Below are positions 1 to 13,915 of a DNA stretch of 64,000 nt, piece after piece (the first letter of the stretch is position 1; each line of letters opens with the position of its first letter). The stretch spans positions 30,790,162 through 30,854,161 of the forward strand of contig OU612067.1 of the NCBI GenBank assembly GCA_914767715.1, given 5' to 3'. Origin of the DNA: Membranipora membranacea (Eukaryota; Bryozoa; Gymnolaemata; Cheilostomatida; Membraniporidae). The notes below the pieces were generated by a model. The model was not told the origin of the DNA. It searched no databases and saw nothing but the letters and a program-made list of their open reading frames with translations. A program made the translations under genes and the position numbers.

Positions 1-1031
1 TTCTTTTTGTGAATACCATGCTTGCAACTTATGATGGTATCCCTGTGGTAGACTATTCAATCAATGTTTGTTTGCTCAACATTAATTAAAAATAACTGAT
101 TCACTACTCTGGCATAACGCCACCCTTTATTTCTGTTGTATGAATTAGTCAGGTGCTAGCCAACAAATGTTTAGTAAGTTTGTTTGAACATTAACATTAC
201 TTTCATCATAACCTGCATAAAATAAGCACAAAAATGCAAGCACTAATAATGTGGCAATACTGTTTAATTAGGCTATGATGTAGCAGCCTCACTGCCATGC
301 AGCTGCCATAAAGAAAATAATTGGGCCATTAAATGCTGATAACATCTACTTTCCTGTCACTGAAACAAATCTCATACGCTGCCATTTGCTGTTTGTCTCA
401 TACAAAGTCCACTATTTTCTTGTCACATCACGGAATGATCAAATCCAGGGACCGCCAGCATTCAGAGACACCAAGTTGTGCCTGAATTTTTGTACCCAAT
501 GATTGTCGAATCAGCTTAACAAGGCATTCTTGCAATATTCTTGCGGTCCATGTGCTATTCGAAAAAAAAAGTAACGATGTCTCGCTCAATTTCACCTGAG
601 AAAAAACATCCGTCATATCTTATAACAGCGGTTAAATAAATATTGAAGACCTACTGAATCCCATAAGTACATTGAGCCAACTAGAATAACCACCTGATGA
701 CTGTTATTTTGAGATAAAACTATGATTCTAGGTAAATTAAGTCGTATCCATTGTCAACTTCAAGGGCTTGTTCAAACTTTGAAATTTGATTCTACTTATG
801 CTGTATAAGTACACCATGATTATTCGCCAGGACTGCTGGATAAATCTTGTTAGGATCATTATTAGAGTGAGTCGGTTTAAATTGTACTATTGTATTCTGG
901 AGCTAGATAATCACGACTGAAGATATTTATCAAAGTTACAAATTAACATTAGTTTGATGTAAAAGATTGCATTATGCGATTCTCTGAAAGTGTTGACATC
1001 CCACACCACCATAATATTTGTTTTGACATAA

Positions 1032-1042
1032 TATATAAAAGG
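1032..1042 (+). promoter_or_regulatory. Possible TATA box upstream of the CLCA gene
   Basis: The string TATATAAAAGG is a near-ideal TATA box. It lies about 800 bases upstream of the CLCA start codon. A GTAAGC donor-like site near 1177 and an AG just before 1846 would allow a leader exon and a leader intron, placing transcription start near 1065. This is inference from motif and position only; the region between is otherwise AT-rich and without a coding signal. Confidence 0.35.
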
Positions 1043-1858
1043 CTGGCGACAGACAGCCTTGAAATCTGAATTATTTTACATACATGTCAGCTATCTTGAC
1101 CATAAATTTCAATAATTATATTACTTTTAGACCCACCCAAAAGCCTGGTGGCGAGTTGAGAGGACTTTACACTCTACTGTAAGCTCTGTAGTGAGACGGA
1201 AGTTGCTTGAGCAAGTTAGATATTTGTAAATTTCAGGTGAGTCTGTTCTATTGACTGTGTTGAGTTGAGTTGTATTGCTGATCATCAATCCTCCAGTTCC
1301 AGTTAAAACAATGAAAACCTTGTCACAGGTGCTGATGTCTTATCCTTTCCAGCTATTTTGAAAGCAGTGCATAATTATGTAAGCGCATTAGGAGCATATC
1401 AGTTATTGAGTTAAAAGTTCAAATTGATTTGGCTGTCCAGTAGCAATTTTCCATTTCTTACTAAATAAGCAATGGTGTTATCACAAAATAAGACCATACC
1501 AATTGCAGACCGATTGATCAAATTCACATGGCTAGGATGTGTGACACTGTTTACTGCAGCCGATAGCATCATTGCTTATTGATGCAGATGAAATGTGATG
1601 TAGTTTGAAGACATGTCATGCTGTGCTTCAATTTCACCCTTTTTTGGCCACCAATAGAAAGCTAACCATGATTGTCTGCCTCTCATAAGCTAATTGTGAA
1701 ATTCTTGCTTCAACTCTTTACTATGTAAGCTTACTATCATTTCTAGCATTCTCTTCTTTCAAGATCCAACCGGGAGTGTCAACATTGCTTATTGAAATTT
1801 ATTTAGTTGTAGAAGTGCACAAAACTGACCAGATTGTCACTTAAGCTAGGTTTAAACT

Positions 1859-4800
1859 ATGACTAGTCTAAGTTTGCCACTGACATGTCTGGCATTACTG
1901 GTGTTACTGTCTTCTCTGGTGTCGTCTGGAAGTATAGGAGGGAGGAGAGAAGATATAACCATACATGCTGATGGTGGGTATGATTTCCTTCTGGCGATAC
2001 ACAAAGACGTCCCCGAGGATCAAGAGCTCATCAATAAATTACAAGTGAGGCTGCATTAGATTTTTTGTAATTCATGACATGGTGTGTTTATGATTAATTT
2101 GAGATGCCATATATTGCCCTCTTCTGTCAGCAATGAAAGAATATATGTCACTTCTCGAAGCACTAAAGTCTTGATATATAATATTGTCAATAGAAAATGA
2201 TAATGCCCATCCCTGCGTCCCTTTCATTTTTGTGTCTCTCAAAGTTTTAGAATTGCCTTTTCTCTATAATCAACTTTTACTGTAAAATTCCCCGATTTCA
2301 TTGACTGCTAACAATGAAAATGTCTTTGGCATATCTGCAGTATCTCAAAATTAATTTGAGCTATTTTGTTATTATTGGGTTTTATTTGTTGGCACATTGA
2401 CAGAGTGTGTTATTCTATCCCTAGTCCCATGTGCCATGACACCACTATGTGTACACTTAGTCCCTGTTTATGACAAAACAGAGGGTGGGCTGTCCCTAAA
2501 GAGGGACGCGAGTTGCCCGGAGTCCTCATACTGAGAGTGTGATACATCCTAGTAAACTAGAATGCATGCTACAGGTGAGGCCATGGTGGACCTCCTAATC
2601 GTAAGTGTGCAGCAAGCTGCCGGAAACTGAAACAGGCACTAATCAGCCATTGGCAGTGACACTTTGATCTTAGCCAATAGGCCGAGAAGCGATCTTAGTG
2701 AAATGCCAATGTATCATTATGATGAAATATCAGTGGACCTAAGCTTCATCTCCATCAAATCTAACTACCTACAACAATGTTAAAATATGCTTAAAATAAA
2801 TGCTGCATTGCTGAATGTCGATAATAATTGGAATGTAGTTCTGTGTTGGGTTGTTACAATAACATACCAATGCTTGAATGATCAAAATTGCATATAGTCA
2901 TCAGTTATTCTATCAACCTGTCTGCAGTCATTGGTCAAGAGGAGCAACTCCAAATGTACACAGATTTAGGCCGAATCATTTTTTGTATGATAATATCCAC
3001 GTAACTGGTAGTGACTTTTTGTTGTCAACTCAGATCTAGTGAATCATCCTATCCTCATAACAAGTTGTACATTTTGTGTAGACATCTCCAAGCATATATC
3101 AATATTTTCTCATTATTGCAGGAATACATCCGAGGCGCATCCAGATATTTGTTGACAGCAACTGAAGGTAGAATGCATTTTCGAAATGTCACAATACTCA
3201 TACCTAAAACATGGTCTGATAATCCGGAATGGACAGAGGTAAGATTCAATAAATTTCTTTGTGTGAACTAAATAAAGCTGTATGATATAAAATCAATTAT
3301 TCATCCAGCTGTTGCATACGTTCAATGGCAGAACTTTGAAAGTCCATCCTGGAACTCCTATGGTTTATACCGGACTGTTAGCAATTATAGTGCTTTCAAA
3401 TATTAGTCATTTTAATAATGATCTACCATCATTTTTTCCAAGAATCATGACAGGGATAAACTTAGACCAGTCCAACATGCCATATCATATTATTTATTTC
3501 ATCTGTTAGGTACAGGGTAGAAGCTTCTCTAAGGCCCGAGTATTGATTGAGGGCAGCTCGGAGAGTTCATATGTGAAGCCGATCTACACACTACAGCCAG
3601 GAGGGTGCGGTCAGGAAGGGGACTTCATACACATCTCACCGAACTATGTAAAACAATTTGACTTGCTCCCTCAACCTTTCCAACAATATGGTATGTTTGT
3701 GTATAACAAACGATATTGTCATTGGAGTTGTATCAGAGCTGAAAAGAATATTTCATGAACGAGCAGGCATGGCTATGCTGTTACTGCTTCTGTCGGAAAT
3801 TTTTTTTCCCCGATTTGCTTGAAATAGCGCGTTACTCATGGCTCTAGCTGAACATCTGTGAATGATTGGCGAATGTGTTTGGTATCTAGTGGTGAAGGAA
3901 GAGGCCTTTTGAATTACGTGTAAAATAGTTCACTTTCATAGATGTGACGGAGTTGCCTTATTCATTCAGCCCATGTATTTGTTGCAGGTTGTTGTTTGGT
4001 AGCAGAAAAAGCCTGAACTTAAAATCTAGTTATAGGGATAGAAATTACTGTTGTCAATGAAAAGCAACACAAGGGTGACTGTGATAAGAAATATTCAAAT
4101 TTATTTGTTTTAGATTATTATAGACAGTATGGATTCGACCCGTTTGCCAGCGGAGACTTTGATTTTGCTGACGCTACACTGACTATACCAGAATATTCAT
4201 TAGCTCTGATCCTGTATTTATCTACTCTCGAGCATCAGTACAAAACCTATCCTGATGAAGGTGAGCTTGTCTGAAATGACCTTAAGATCTGGATTAAACT
4301 GACATCTAATTTACATTACTATGATACATATGATAGTGATACATTTAGTGAAACTAGTCTGAGTACCTCATGCCATCCCCGAACACTGGTAGCTGGCGTG
4401 GGGTCGACACACCTGATATCTTCTGACTGTAGCATGTGCTCATGAGTTTACTCATGCTCTATCGCTCAGAGGTATACATTTAAACACATATCATATGATC
4501 ATGATCAAAAATGGTTAAATTTGATGGCATGAGATACAGAAATGCACAGAGTATATAACTTAAAATACTTTAATGATTGCAATATGGATAGACAGTTGCA
4601 ACATTTGAAGATACTTGGAATTAGAATTGGGTCAAATTTGTTTTTTTAGCACTTCTTAACACTGCATTTTCGATACCGATAAGTTTCCTGTAATATCAAT
4701 ACAGCAATGTAAACATCACCGATCACCATATCTTACACCTGTATAATTGTATTGCAGTAGAAGCCGGAAAGTCAGCTCAGCGCACTTTGTGGAGTCACCT

Positions 4801-7800
4801 GATGACAAAGACCATGACAAAGGAGATTTCACAGCAGATCAGTGATAGATATGAAGTTTGGATGGTCACCAAACAACCCGCTCATTCTAACTTCACTTTG
4901 CTGGACCAAAGGCTCACTCGGCTGAATGAGTACTCAGCAGGAAGAAACTCATCATCAGAATTTGAAATCAACTTTGACCTCCTATCAGAACTGACCAATC
5001 AGACAGCCTCTGATTGTTTTCAAAGTTTGTACAGCAGTCCAGACTTCATTCACTGCGAGATTAGCCCCAGAGATTTCCCACCACAAAGTTGTAAGTTTAG
5101 CATGACTGAATGTATAGCTTATACCTCTTACTGGGTGAGTAATGTAATCATAACCCCGCCTTATCGACAATAATATCTTAAAATTCTTTTATGCTAGAAT
5201 ACCACATCATCCACATGATATTGCTAACCTGAACACGGGTCGGGTCGGGCTGTACTTACAATTTACTCATTGATGTCCTCCATTTTGACTATGAAATGCA
5301 ATGCTCACATGATATCTTTTTGATGTAGGTAATAAAACTGTGGAACTGAAAGCACCAAGAGAACATTGAACAACATGTTTTTGTGCAACTCTATTTCAAA
5401 TTTTATCTGCAAATATTCTGTAAAATTTGTAAAATGTACTCCGCAGGTATTCTGTAAAACATTCTCAACAAATGAGTATTATCCAAAAAATATAGTTAAT
5501 ATATTTGTCTTCCAACAAATATTACAGTGATTGAACAGCTGATTGTGGACAGTGACAAAATCTACACCACTTCCGCTAAAGATGGCAGATGTACAAACCT
5601 TCTCAGATCTGCTTCAAGTTTAGTCACTGACTGCATACTAGAGAGAGCTGGGGTTGCCTTGGATAACTACCAAGCCCTGGTCAGACAGACAGTGGAGAAA
5701 TTCAACGTCACTTTGGGATTGAACCAAACACAGTTCGATGGTTTATATGTAAAACAGTTTGACAAAGAATACTCAAGAGTTGTCTATGGTGCCAAGGGTA
5801 AGTCATGTAGAGAGTTGGTTTTGTGAATAAGCTTTCAATGACAATTTTAACAGACACTATAGTTACTTTGCATTGGAATATAGATTTGGCTGTATTGTTA
5901 GAAGTTGTTAGAAGTTGTCCCTCCCACATTTCAGTTATGTCAGTGCAAAAGCAGGAAATACGTATGTTAGTGGTTGTTGTAAAATGCAGTCAATAATGTA
6001 CTCAAACAGTTCAAACATGTATGTTCCTACATAATGTGCTTCATATATCTCTTCAAATAAAGTATTGGCACTGCACCCTGAAATGAATGTGCTTGATCTG
6101 TATAGAGAGCAGTAAAGCGGTACCATTTCTCTCAATGGATTTACTTTCTTTTACACAGAGAAGAGATTGGTTCGAGAGTGGGCACATCTCAGATGGGGAT
6201 TGCTCAATGAAGATGCTCAAGATAATGATCCAGACTTTTACATGTCAGGGAATGTTTTACGACCAACAGGGTGTGTTCAAATTTTATCTTATATTGCTAT
6301 GACTGTATTGATCTTGGGTGTGCGCTGCTTTGGAGTTTGGTGCTATTAGTTGAGTTTCCATTTACAACAATATAGACCTTTTGTATGCATCTTTTTTAAT
6401 CCATGAAAAATAAGTCTAAAAAGGGTATAATTTATACTTCCACATTTTCAGATGTCCTCTGAGTGTGAAGGGTATGCTGCGTGACACTGCTGACCCGGAC
6501 AGTGGATGTGCTATCGACTCAGATACAGGATTACCAGAACACTGTGTGTTTGATATCGATGAGACCGTTCACAGTACTGTAGCTTCACTTATGTACGCAG
6601 AGTACTTACCATCGGTAAGTATGATTAAGGCTGAGCAGAGCTATCACAGGTGAGACTGATATGATTAATGTGTGATTGTTATCAGGAACCTATACTAGCT
6701 TACTGGTGATGAAAATATTGATGTTACATGAAAGACTTCGCAACTTCATTAATCCTCCGGTGGATAGAGATTGAAAGTTGTTTCTGGTAGAGTTTTTCAT
6801 GTTGATCGCAAGTGTAATATTGTACCTTAAACTTAGTTGCACAATGGACAATGGATATAAGGGGGTATTGCAACTGTTGATGGCTGCATCTCGGCTATTT
6901 ATGATAGCAGACCCATGCAAACTTGTGGATACACTAATTTTGACATGCTCTTTCAGATTTTGTATATTGAAACCATATCATTATTTTATGATCATTTTCC
7001 CTTTGGCCGGCAGCGTTTTTGTGCAACAAAGTGTAAAGTACAATATTATTGTTGCGACCAGCATGAAAAACTCTACCGGAAAGGACTTTCAAACCCTACC
7101 TACCCAAAATAGGAGGGGCTGCCACCGGACTATAATAAAATAATGAAAAGGAAAATAAGTTATCCTGCCTTTTCGTACTCTACGTTAGCAATGGCATGCT
7201 TTGTAACTTGAAAGGTAACAAAATTCTGTACATCGGAGACATCAGGTGCAGGAAATGAACACAGAGTGCATGACACTGAGTCACCTAATCAACAGAATAA
7301 GAGATGTGATCAGATGAGTTCATGGGATGTGATGTCACACCATACAGACTTTGGTGAGAATATCTCAATCAATTGTATTCTCTTCAATCATCGATGTGAT
7401 TAAAGATTTCAAAACCAGTTTAAGTCTACCCATATTGGTAAAAAGGGGCATAGATATAGTGTTATGCTTGTTTCAACCAAAAAACTAATAATTACATTGG
7501 CTGACAAATCATAAGAGGTTTATAACTCAGAAGTTGAACTTGTTCCGATACATATTATTATGTTCAGGGAAGCTTTTATTGTTCCTCACTTGATTTCTTC
7601 AGCTGATGAACATGGTGTGAAAAGCAGAGCCCCGAATACGGTTTTCACTTTAGTGAAAGACGAACCAGTTGCAAAATCATCCTCATACACAGTATGTCTC
7701 TCTTTGGATGTCTCGGGCAGTATGGGTGTAAGTATAGAACACAGTTTATAACTTGAAAACTAATTAGTTTTGGTAGAAGAATGAAAGGATAAGCTGGGAG

Positions 7801-10800
7801 TTATCAACACTTGATAAGGAAAGTTTTAGCAACATTACTACATACATATGCAGCCAAAATGAAGGTGAGACACCTACTCTTCTTAAATTTGATTGTTAAT
7901 GCATTTATTAAATTTCTCTATTAAATTCAGGGTTCAAGGATTTTGGATCTAGGTACATCAGTAAGAAACTTTATAACAAGCTATGTAGAAAGTGGTTCAT
8001 ATGTCGGTATTGTTGAGTTTGAGAGTAGTGCAATCACAAAAGCAAACATGACACATGTAACCAGCCAGAGAGAGCGAGATCATCTCCTCAATGCAGTACC
8101 AACCATAGCGGGTGGCGGAACAGGAATAGGGGCTGGACTTCACCTTTGTCAGCAGGTTAGTCGGATTATTATTGCTTCGTGTATCTGTTTATGTACTACC
8201 GATAGTGACATGACCTCATCAACATAGCCTGATGTAATTTTAATGTTTAACATATGTGATATGTGGATGAATGGTCAATCATAGATATTGTTCATAAGAT
8301 TGTATCTCACTTTCAGATGTTACGGACTCTCACAAACAATAAACCTGCGGGGACGTATATCTTTGTCCTCAGCGACGGTCAGGAAACCTACGCCCCTTTT
8401 GTGGAGGATGTGATGCCCAGTATCATACAAGATGGAATCATAATCAACAGCATAGCCTACAGGTTAAGAGAATGTTATTGTTATAAATTTGAACATGATG
8501 CAACATAGACAAACTGTTACAAAACCAGAAATGATCAAATTCAACCATTTGGGAACATCTAGTCTGAATAATGGAACATAGCAAGTCTATATGCTTAATT
8601 TTACAGTCAAAATGCGGAACCTGCCATGGCAAACGCCTCAGTAGCAACAGGTGGCCGATCGTTCTTTGCTCCTGATGACAATGCTATAATCGGATTAACA
8701 TCTGCATTGCTCTCTACCGTGAAGGCTGCAGAAGACAAGGATGAAGCAATTGTTGTTGTAAGTAAAATTAAGAAATGGCGAGTCTAGTGTCAAATTAGTT
8801 TTTCAACCATACTTGGCAACATTTAAGATTTGTTTCATCAAAGTCAGATACATAACAATATTGGAAATTTCATTTCTTGATTTGAAACTTTTGACATTGT
8901 GTGTTTTGGTGGTGACTCCACAAAGTACAGAATGCCTGAAATTTGTTCCAAATATTGTAATGAATGGAATATTTGACAATACGTTTTACAGATAGCGAGT
9001 CAGAAGCTAACTCTGAGCCCGAGTACACCTAACCTTACACAGTCTGTGAATGTGGATGAGACAATCAAAGATACCCTGCTTACTTTTGTCTATGAAGAAG
9101 ATATCAATGTCAATGTGACTGTCGAAGACCAAACGGGCATCAACTCGAAGAGAATAATACCAGTGACAAAAAAGGCAGCCATTAAAACAATCACCGCAGA
9201 TTTGAAAGGAACTGCAGTGAGTTTAATGCTGTGGCCGGTGCTTGGTACTGATTCTAGACAAATATATATTGTAAATTCATGAGTCTAACTTTCGCGGTTT
9301 GTAAGTTATAGGATGATGAAGTTCATCTCCTTAAATTATTCAACCGCACCTTGTCAAGCACAGTATTTCTCTCTTGATGGAGCATTTCTACAGAGGAATA
9401 CAATATTGTTGTGACATATATTATTTTCTTTGTTTTGTTACATTATAAAGAAAGGAGAGATAGAGTATACCATAATGAAAGTGGACCTGACCAGTACACC
9501 TGATATCGCCGTCATCATAACCTCACAACCAGTAGAAAATGAAGAGCCGATAGTTATAGATGTGAAGTCTGATATAGAATTTATTGCCTACACTCCAAAA
9601 TTACAGGTAGCTGAATACTCATATCTGAATATCATACTACTAAGCAGCCAAACAAATTTTTATGCAATGATTCATTTACCATGACACAGTTCAGGTATTT
9701 TGAAATATTTGTATTTAAGAGTTAATTTTGGCAATGGCAATATGCTCCAAGTCTTGATACTGACATGTCAGTGTAATGTCAACTTTTGCTTCTTCAACCA
9801 AACATGTCTGGCTTGTTGCGTAGGTATGCATTAATGTTTATTTTTAAGTATTTTAGTCATGAAATAATAGTTCAAGAGCTTTCCAAATGGACATATTATG
9901 CTGCTGGAAGCGGATCGCTTCACATTTTGAATTTTCTGACAGGTCTATGCTGTGACATTGGACATAGACTACAAACACCCATAAACTGGAATTTAATTTT
10001 TTTATTAGCGTTTCAGCGGCGTTGTTTTAGGCAAACTCGGATCTTACTCAACCTGCTGAACAAATTGAGATGATATCATGGACTCGCCATTCAAATTTCA
10101 TGTCTTTGCATCAAATTTTTGTATCCAACTTGTTTTAATTATTTTTGTATATTCTCTCAACTAGGTGAGTTTCTATGCGACCATTATGAAAGGAGTAGTT
10201 CCAGTGTCAGGAATGAGTGTGACAGCCACTGTCACAGGACCAACTAGTGTCAGTGATAAAGTGAAACTATTCGATAATGGTGCAGGTAGGTAACCATATA
10301 TGTTAAACAATTTGAAAGAATTGTGAATTTTCAAAATAATAGCAATGAAGAAAGTGCATTCTTTTTCAAATCCATACCGTGGGTACACCCACATCGGTAT
10401 TTCCAAAGAGATGGCAACCATGACATAAATTTCATAGGCTGGATATTGACAATTTCAATTTTTGGACTGATAAATTGGCCTATTTAAAAGGGAATGGTCC
10501 CTTGGTTAACACAATGCAATTAAATGCAAAAAATTGCCTGGCTAAATGAAAGGGATACTCGATTCAATGTATCATAACAATAGAACATGAAAGGGACAAA
10601 ATTAAACCTGAGTATTATCAATATGATACTGTGAATGTAATGATAGTGATGAGAATGGCCTGATTCGCTGGTTTTTTATCATTTGTGGAAAAATAGGACA
10701 GCATTTATACCCTGATAAATCACTATCACTATTTTTAGGAGGTGACACAACAAAAGGTGATGGAATTTACACCGGGCTACTCAATGCTCATCAACTACAT

Positions 10801-12924
10801 GGTAATGGCTACTACAGTTGGAAGGTAGGTGGCTATAAATCTAATACTCTTAGTATAATTATGTTCACATATCTTAAGTTCATTATTGTTTATTTATCAT
10901 TTGATGTTTAATTTTGAAACAGCGCAACTCTAATCCTCAAATTTCCACTTAGTGACTTTTTTTTATGTAGGTCGATGTGAGTGGTTCACCTCTACTGAGA
11001 AATGTATCTTCAACAAGGGGGAGTAGTGACAAACTTCAGTGGAAAAACCTTGCTGCAATCACACGAAGGGTTGATGGTAAGGACTGAACATTCAGATTCA
11101 ACTTCAATGTTTTTACTTAGTTTTCTGATTTAAGCTTCATCATTTCGCATTTGCTGGCGTTTCACAGATCTATTGCAAAAACACGGTACTCCCCTTCACA
11201 TACATATTCCAGGTGGATCACTACAGGTGACAAACTATGTTAGTACTACAGAAGATGTGATAGCCCCAGAACCTGTTAGAGATCTGATATTAATTACAGC
11301 TGTGGAGGGTACAGGTATCCTCACAGTAGGCTGGACAGCACCAGGTGATGATCCCGGGCAAGGGATAGGTATGTTCTACAGCTTCTAGTTTCTTCTCAAT
11401 TGCAAATTTGGAGTAAAGCTTTGTCAGTCAATTTCGATTTTAATTATTCGCATACAACAATACTAGATGTCCTTTTTCAGAATAGTTGAACTAAGACGTT
11501 CAATAAAAGAAAATTTGACTCTACCACTTGATCCCTGCCAGTATCAATTCTCTGTTCCTGATTTTAGACTTTCATCTTAATATCTATTGCCCATCTTTAC
11601 AGCCACTGGCTACCAGATTGCAGTATACACAGACCAGGGGGAATCTGTAGATGTCTCCGATCTCGAGCCAAATCACTTGGTATTGACCTCAGGCTCCCAG
11701 CTCGAAACTGAAGCTGGAGGACCAGTGCAACTCAAAATCAATGCTAGTACGAAAGTATTGTTTGTATCATTACCATCATATAAAGGAATTGAGAATTATA
11801 CCAGGGTCTGAAACCCGCTTCTATTGTCGTGCTAATAGATATCCAATTAATGGTACTTGTGACATGTGTTGTGAGTTTGATATTATGAGTATGTTGAACA
11901 GTATTTCATTTTGAGTTGAGTTGAATAATATCATGCTTGACATCCTGTCTTGCTATATTGTAGGTCGGTTATCGAATGATATCCTGGAAAAGCAAAGAGA
12001 AAATTTGACAACAGTGACAGAAACAGAAGACCGTAGGGATATAACTTATTTGATACGATTGCGAGCCTTTGATGAGAGAAACAACACTGGTGCCTGGTCT
12101 AATTTAATCTCAGCCTCCTTTCTTAGACCTGAAGCATCTGTGGATCCGGTGAGTTTTAAGGAATGAGATCAGAAATATGGATAGCATGCATTTGTAAACC
12201 TTTAGGAATCAGATATGGGGCCTTACAATACCGGATAAGACCTTCCATTAGCTTGTGTTTAGGCATTAGGGAAAAATCACTAACCGAGTTGAATATTTGA
12301 GACTCATTAGCTAATATATAAAATGTATAGCTAATCATTTTGCTTTGACTGACAATTGAGCTAGCCATGATTTTAGTGAGTAGTCAGTCTACATTTCCAG
12401 CACTAGTAATAACTAGTCACATGATGTAAGATGAGGTGTCGGGTGGCATCCCATTATAAATAGGAGCAATTCTGAAAGTACATCTTCACAAAAACTAAGA
12501 AACCAGCCTCCTATTGTTTAAATTTGTTATCTCCCTTTCTGGCTATGACAGGAAATATTAGGCTTTAACAAAAAACTGATGGAGTTGTTGTTGCACTGTT
12601 GATAAAAAAGCAGATTTTTCTGAGATGTCCAATCCTTCCAATGCAGAACACTCAAAACTGCGCCTTACATGGTGGCCTTAAACCTGTTCCTGTTCCGTTC
12701 AATATTGGTTTTATTTTCTTCTTTTATTTGAATAGGGGACACTAAAGGAGACAATGTTTGAGGTTCTGACTAATAAGGATCAGCAGATCGCAAACCTTGA
12801 GACTACATCTATACCTAAACCTGAAACTACTTCTTTATCAAAAGCTGACCCAAAACCAACCAAAAGTGGAATCGTTACTATATTAAGTGGCTCTCTAGTA
12901 GGTATCATATTTTTGTGTTTATAG
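1859..12924 (+). CDS. CLCA-family protein (calcium-activated chloride channel regulator-like), 22 exons
   Basis: Exons: 1859-2044, 3122-3238, 3510-3690, 4114-4260, 4758-5090, 5528-5797, 6159-6270, 6452-6614, 7215-7353, 7603-7727, 7931-8155, 8317-8462, 8607-8757, 8992-9216, 9451-9606, 10165-10285, 10739-10824, 10971-11076, 11168-11368, 11603-11746 (donor uncertain), 11964-12148, 12736-12924. They splice in phase to 1,235 residues; vertebrate CLCAs have about 900-950. Residues 1-24 form a signal peptide. The N-terminal hydrolase domain has GGCGQEGDFIHISPNY and then REWAHLRWG at 417-425. A VWA domain follows with MIDAS residues DVSGS (585-589), GGTGIG and LSDGQE, then a beta-rich region, an FN3 domain (TVGWTAPGDDPGQG) and a hydrophobic C-terminal tail. 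CLCA proteins are secreted or surface self-cleaving metallohydrolases that modulate chloride channels. Two oddities: REWAH replaces HEWAH, and exons 4-6 (about residues 162-411) insert 250 residues that vertebrate members lack. Confidence 0.93.
2394..2693 (-). mobile_element. Putative SINE-like insertion with a U2 snRNA-like 5' end
   Basis: This lies in CLCA intron 1. Read on the minus strand from 2693, it begins ATCGCTTCTCGGCCTA and continues TTGGCTAAGATCAAAGTGT, which matches the first ~33 bases of U2 snRNA with one substitution and one inserted A. The similarity then stops abruptly. The following ~250 bases are noticeably richer in G and C than the intron around them and do not resemble U2. 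That layout fits a retroposed chimera in which a small nuclear RNA head was joined to another sequence. The far end near 2394 is approximate; I see no clear poly(A) tail or target duplication. Confidence 0.4.
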
Positions 12925-13337
12925 TTTGCGCTGCAATTCCCCTTATATAACGTTTTCATTCGCAGAAATAGAAATATTATTGTTTTTAAAGGAAAGCATA
13001 TGCTTGTCTTTGTTTCTTTGTGAAGGTCCAAAATTAAAGGCGTGCAAAATATATGTATCATATTACTGATATATTTATATCTATTCATCATATTAGTATT
13101 TTACAGTGAACTCTTTCTCCCCTACCCTGAGTTATGCTCCACTGAATAACTTTTTGTCATAAGATTCATATTTCTCCCTGAGTACCAGTAATTACCCCTT
13201 TCACTTGAAATTTTCTTTTTTGAATATCATACTCGCAGAGGCGTTTGACATCTAGACAATCTGTGTATTTTAACACCATACCAGAAATGGATGACTTTTA
13301 AAAGTACATGTTGTTACTTGTAGTTGTTTAAGATTAT

Positions 13338-13915
13338 CCACAAAACTTCAGTTTTGTGTTTATGATAAACGCATGTGTATATAAAATAAGAGAGACCCAT
13401 AACCATTGCCTCATAACACTTTTTTCAAAAAATGTTTTTTTGGGAAAATAGAAGAAATTGCTGAATCAAAGTCCTGTTTTCAACAACATATGTGTAGTTA
13501 AACCAGTTGCACATGTGCATGTATAACATTTTTTACACATTCTTTGCCTTCTTTGCTTGAAAAAATGAAAAATAAAATAAAATTGCACAACAGCTAACAT
13601 TACCCATTCATTCATCCAGCGGGTGTTCCTGGCTAAGTGGCTAGTGTGCTTGATCACAGCTCAAGAAGCCCAAGTTCAAATCCCGGTCTGGGGCAAATCA
13701 TTATTTTCATAAACTTTAACACAGTTATAACATGCTTGGTGCGCCAGAGGCCCGAGTTTAAATCCCGGTGAAGCCAGATTTTTTTTTTAAATTATCATCT
13801 CTCTTTCTACTTGGTGGATTTACTGTTTTGTTACTGTACCTATTTATTACTACTTACACCTGGATTATTTCACACTGAGCTCTTGAAGCTTCAGCGGGTT
13901 AGCGTTAGCGTGGCT
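13338..13915 (+). mobile_element. Truncated copy A of composite inverted-repeat element
   Basis: It starts with CCACAAAACTTCAGTTTTGT, the same terminus as the complete copies at 32340 and 55711. It keeps the AT-rich leader and the first two tRNA-like segments (box-B-like GTTCAAATCCC near 13675 and GTTTAAATCCC near 13755). It loses similarity about where the third tRNA-like segment should begin. The distal part, including the other terminal repeat, is missing. Read with the two full copies, it shows the family has moved repeatedly. Confidence 0.65.

Noticed and set aside
428-616. Minus-strand 62-codon frame near the left edge
   Set aside because: It looks faintly protein-like, but there is no splice partner and no recognisable family.
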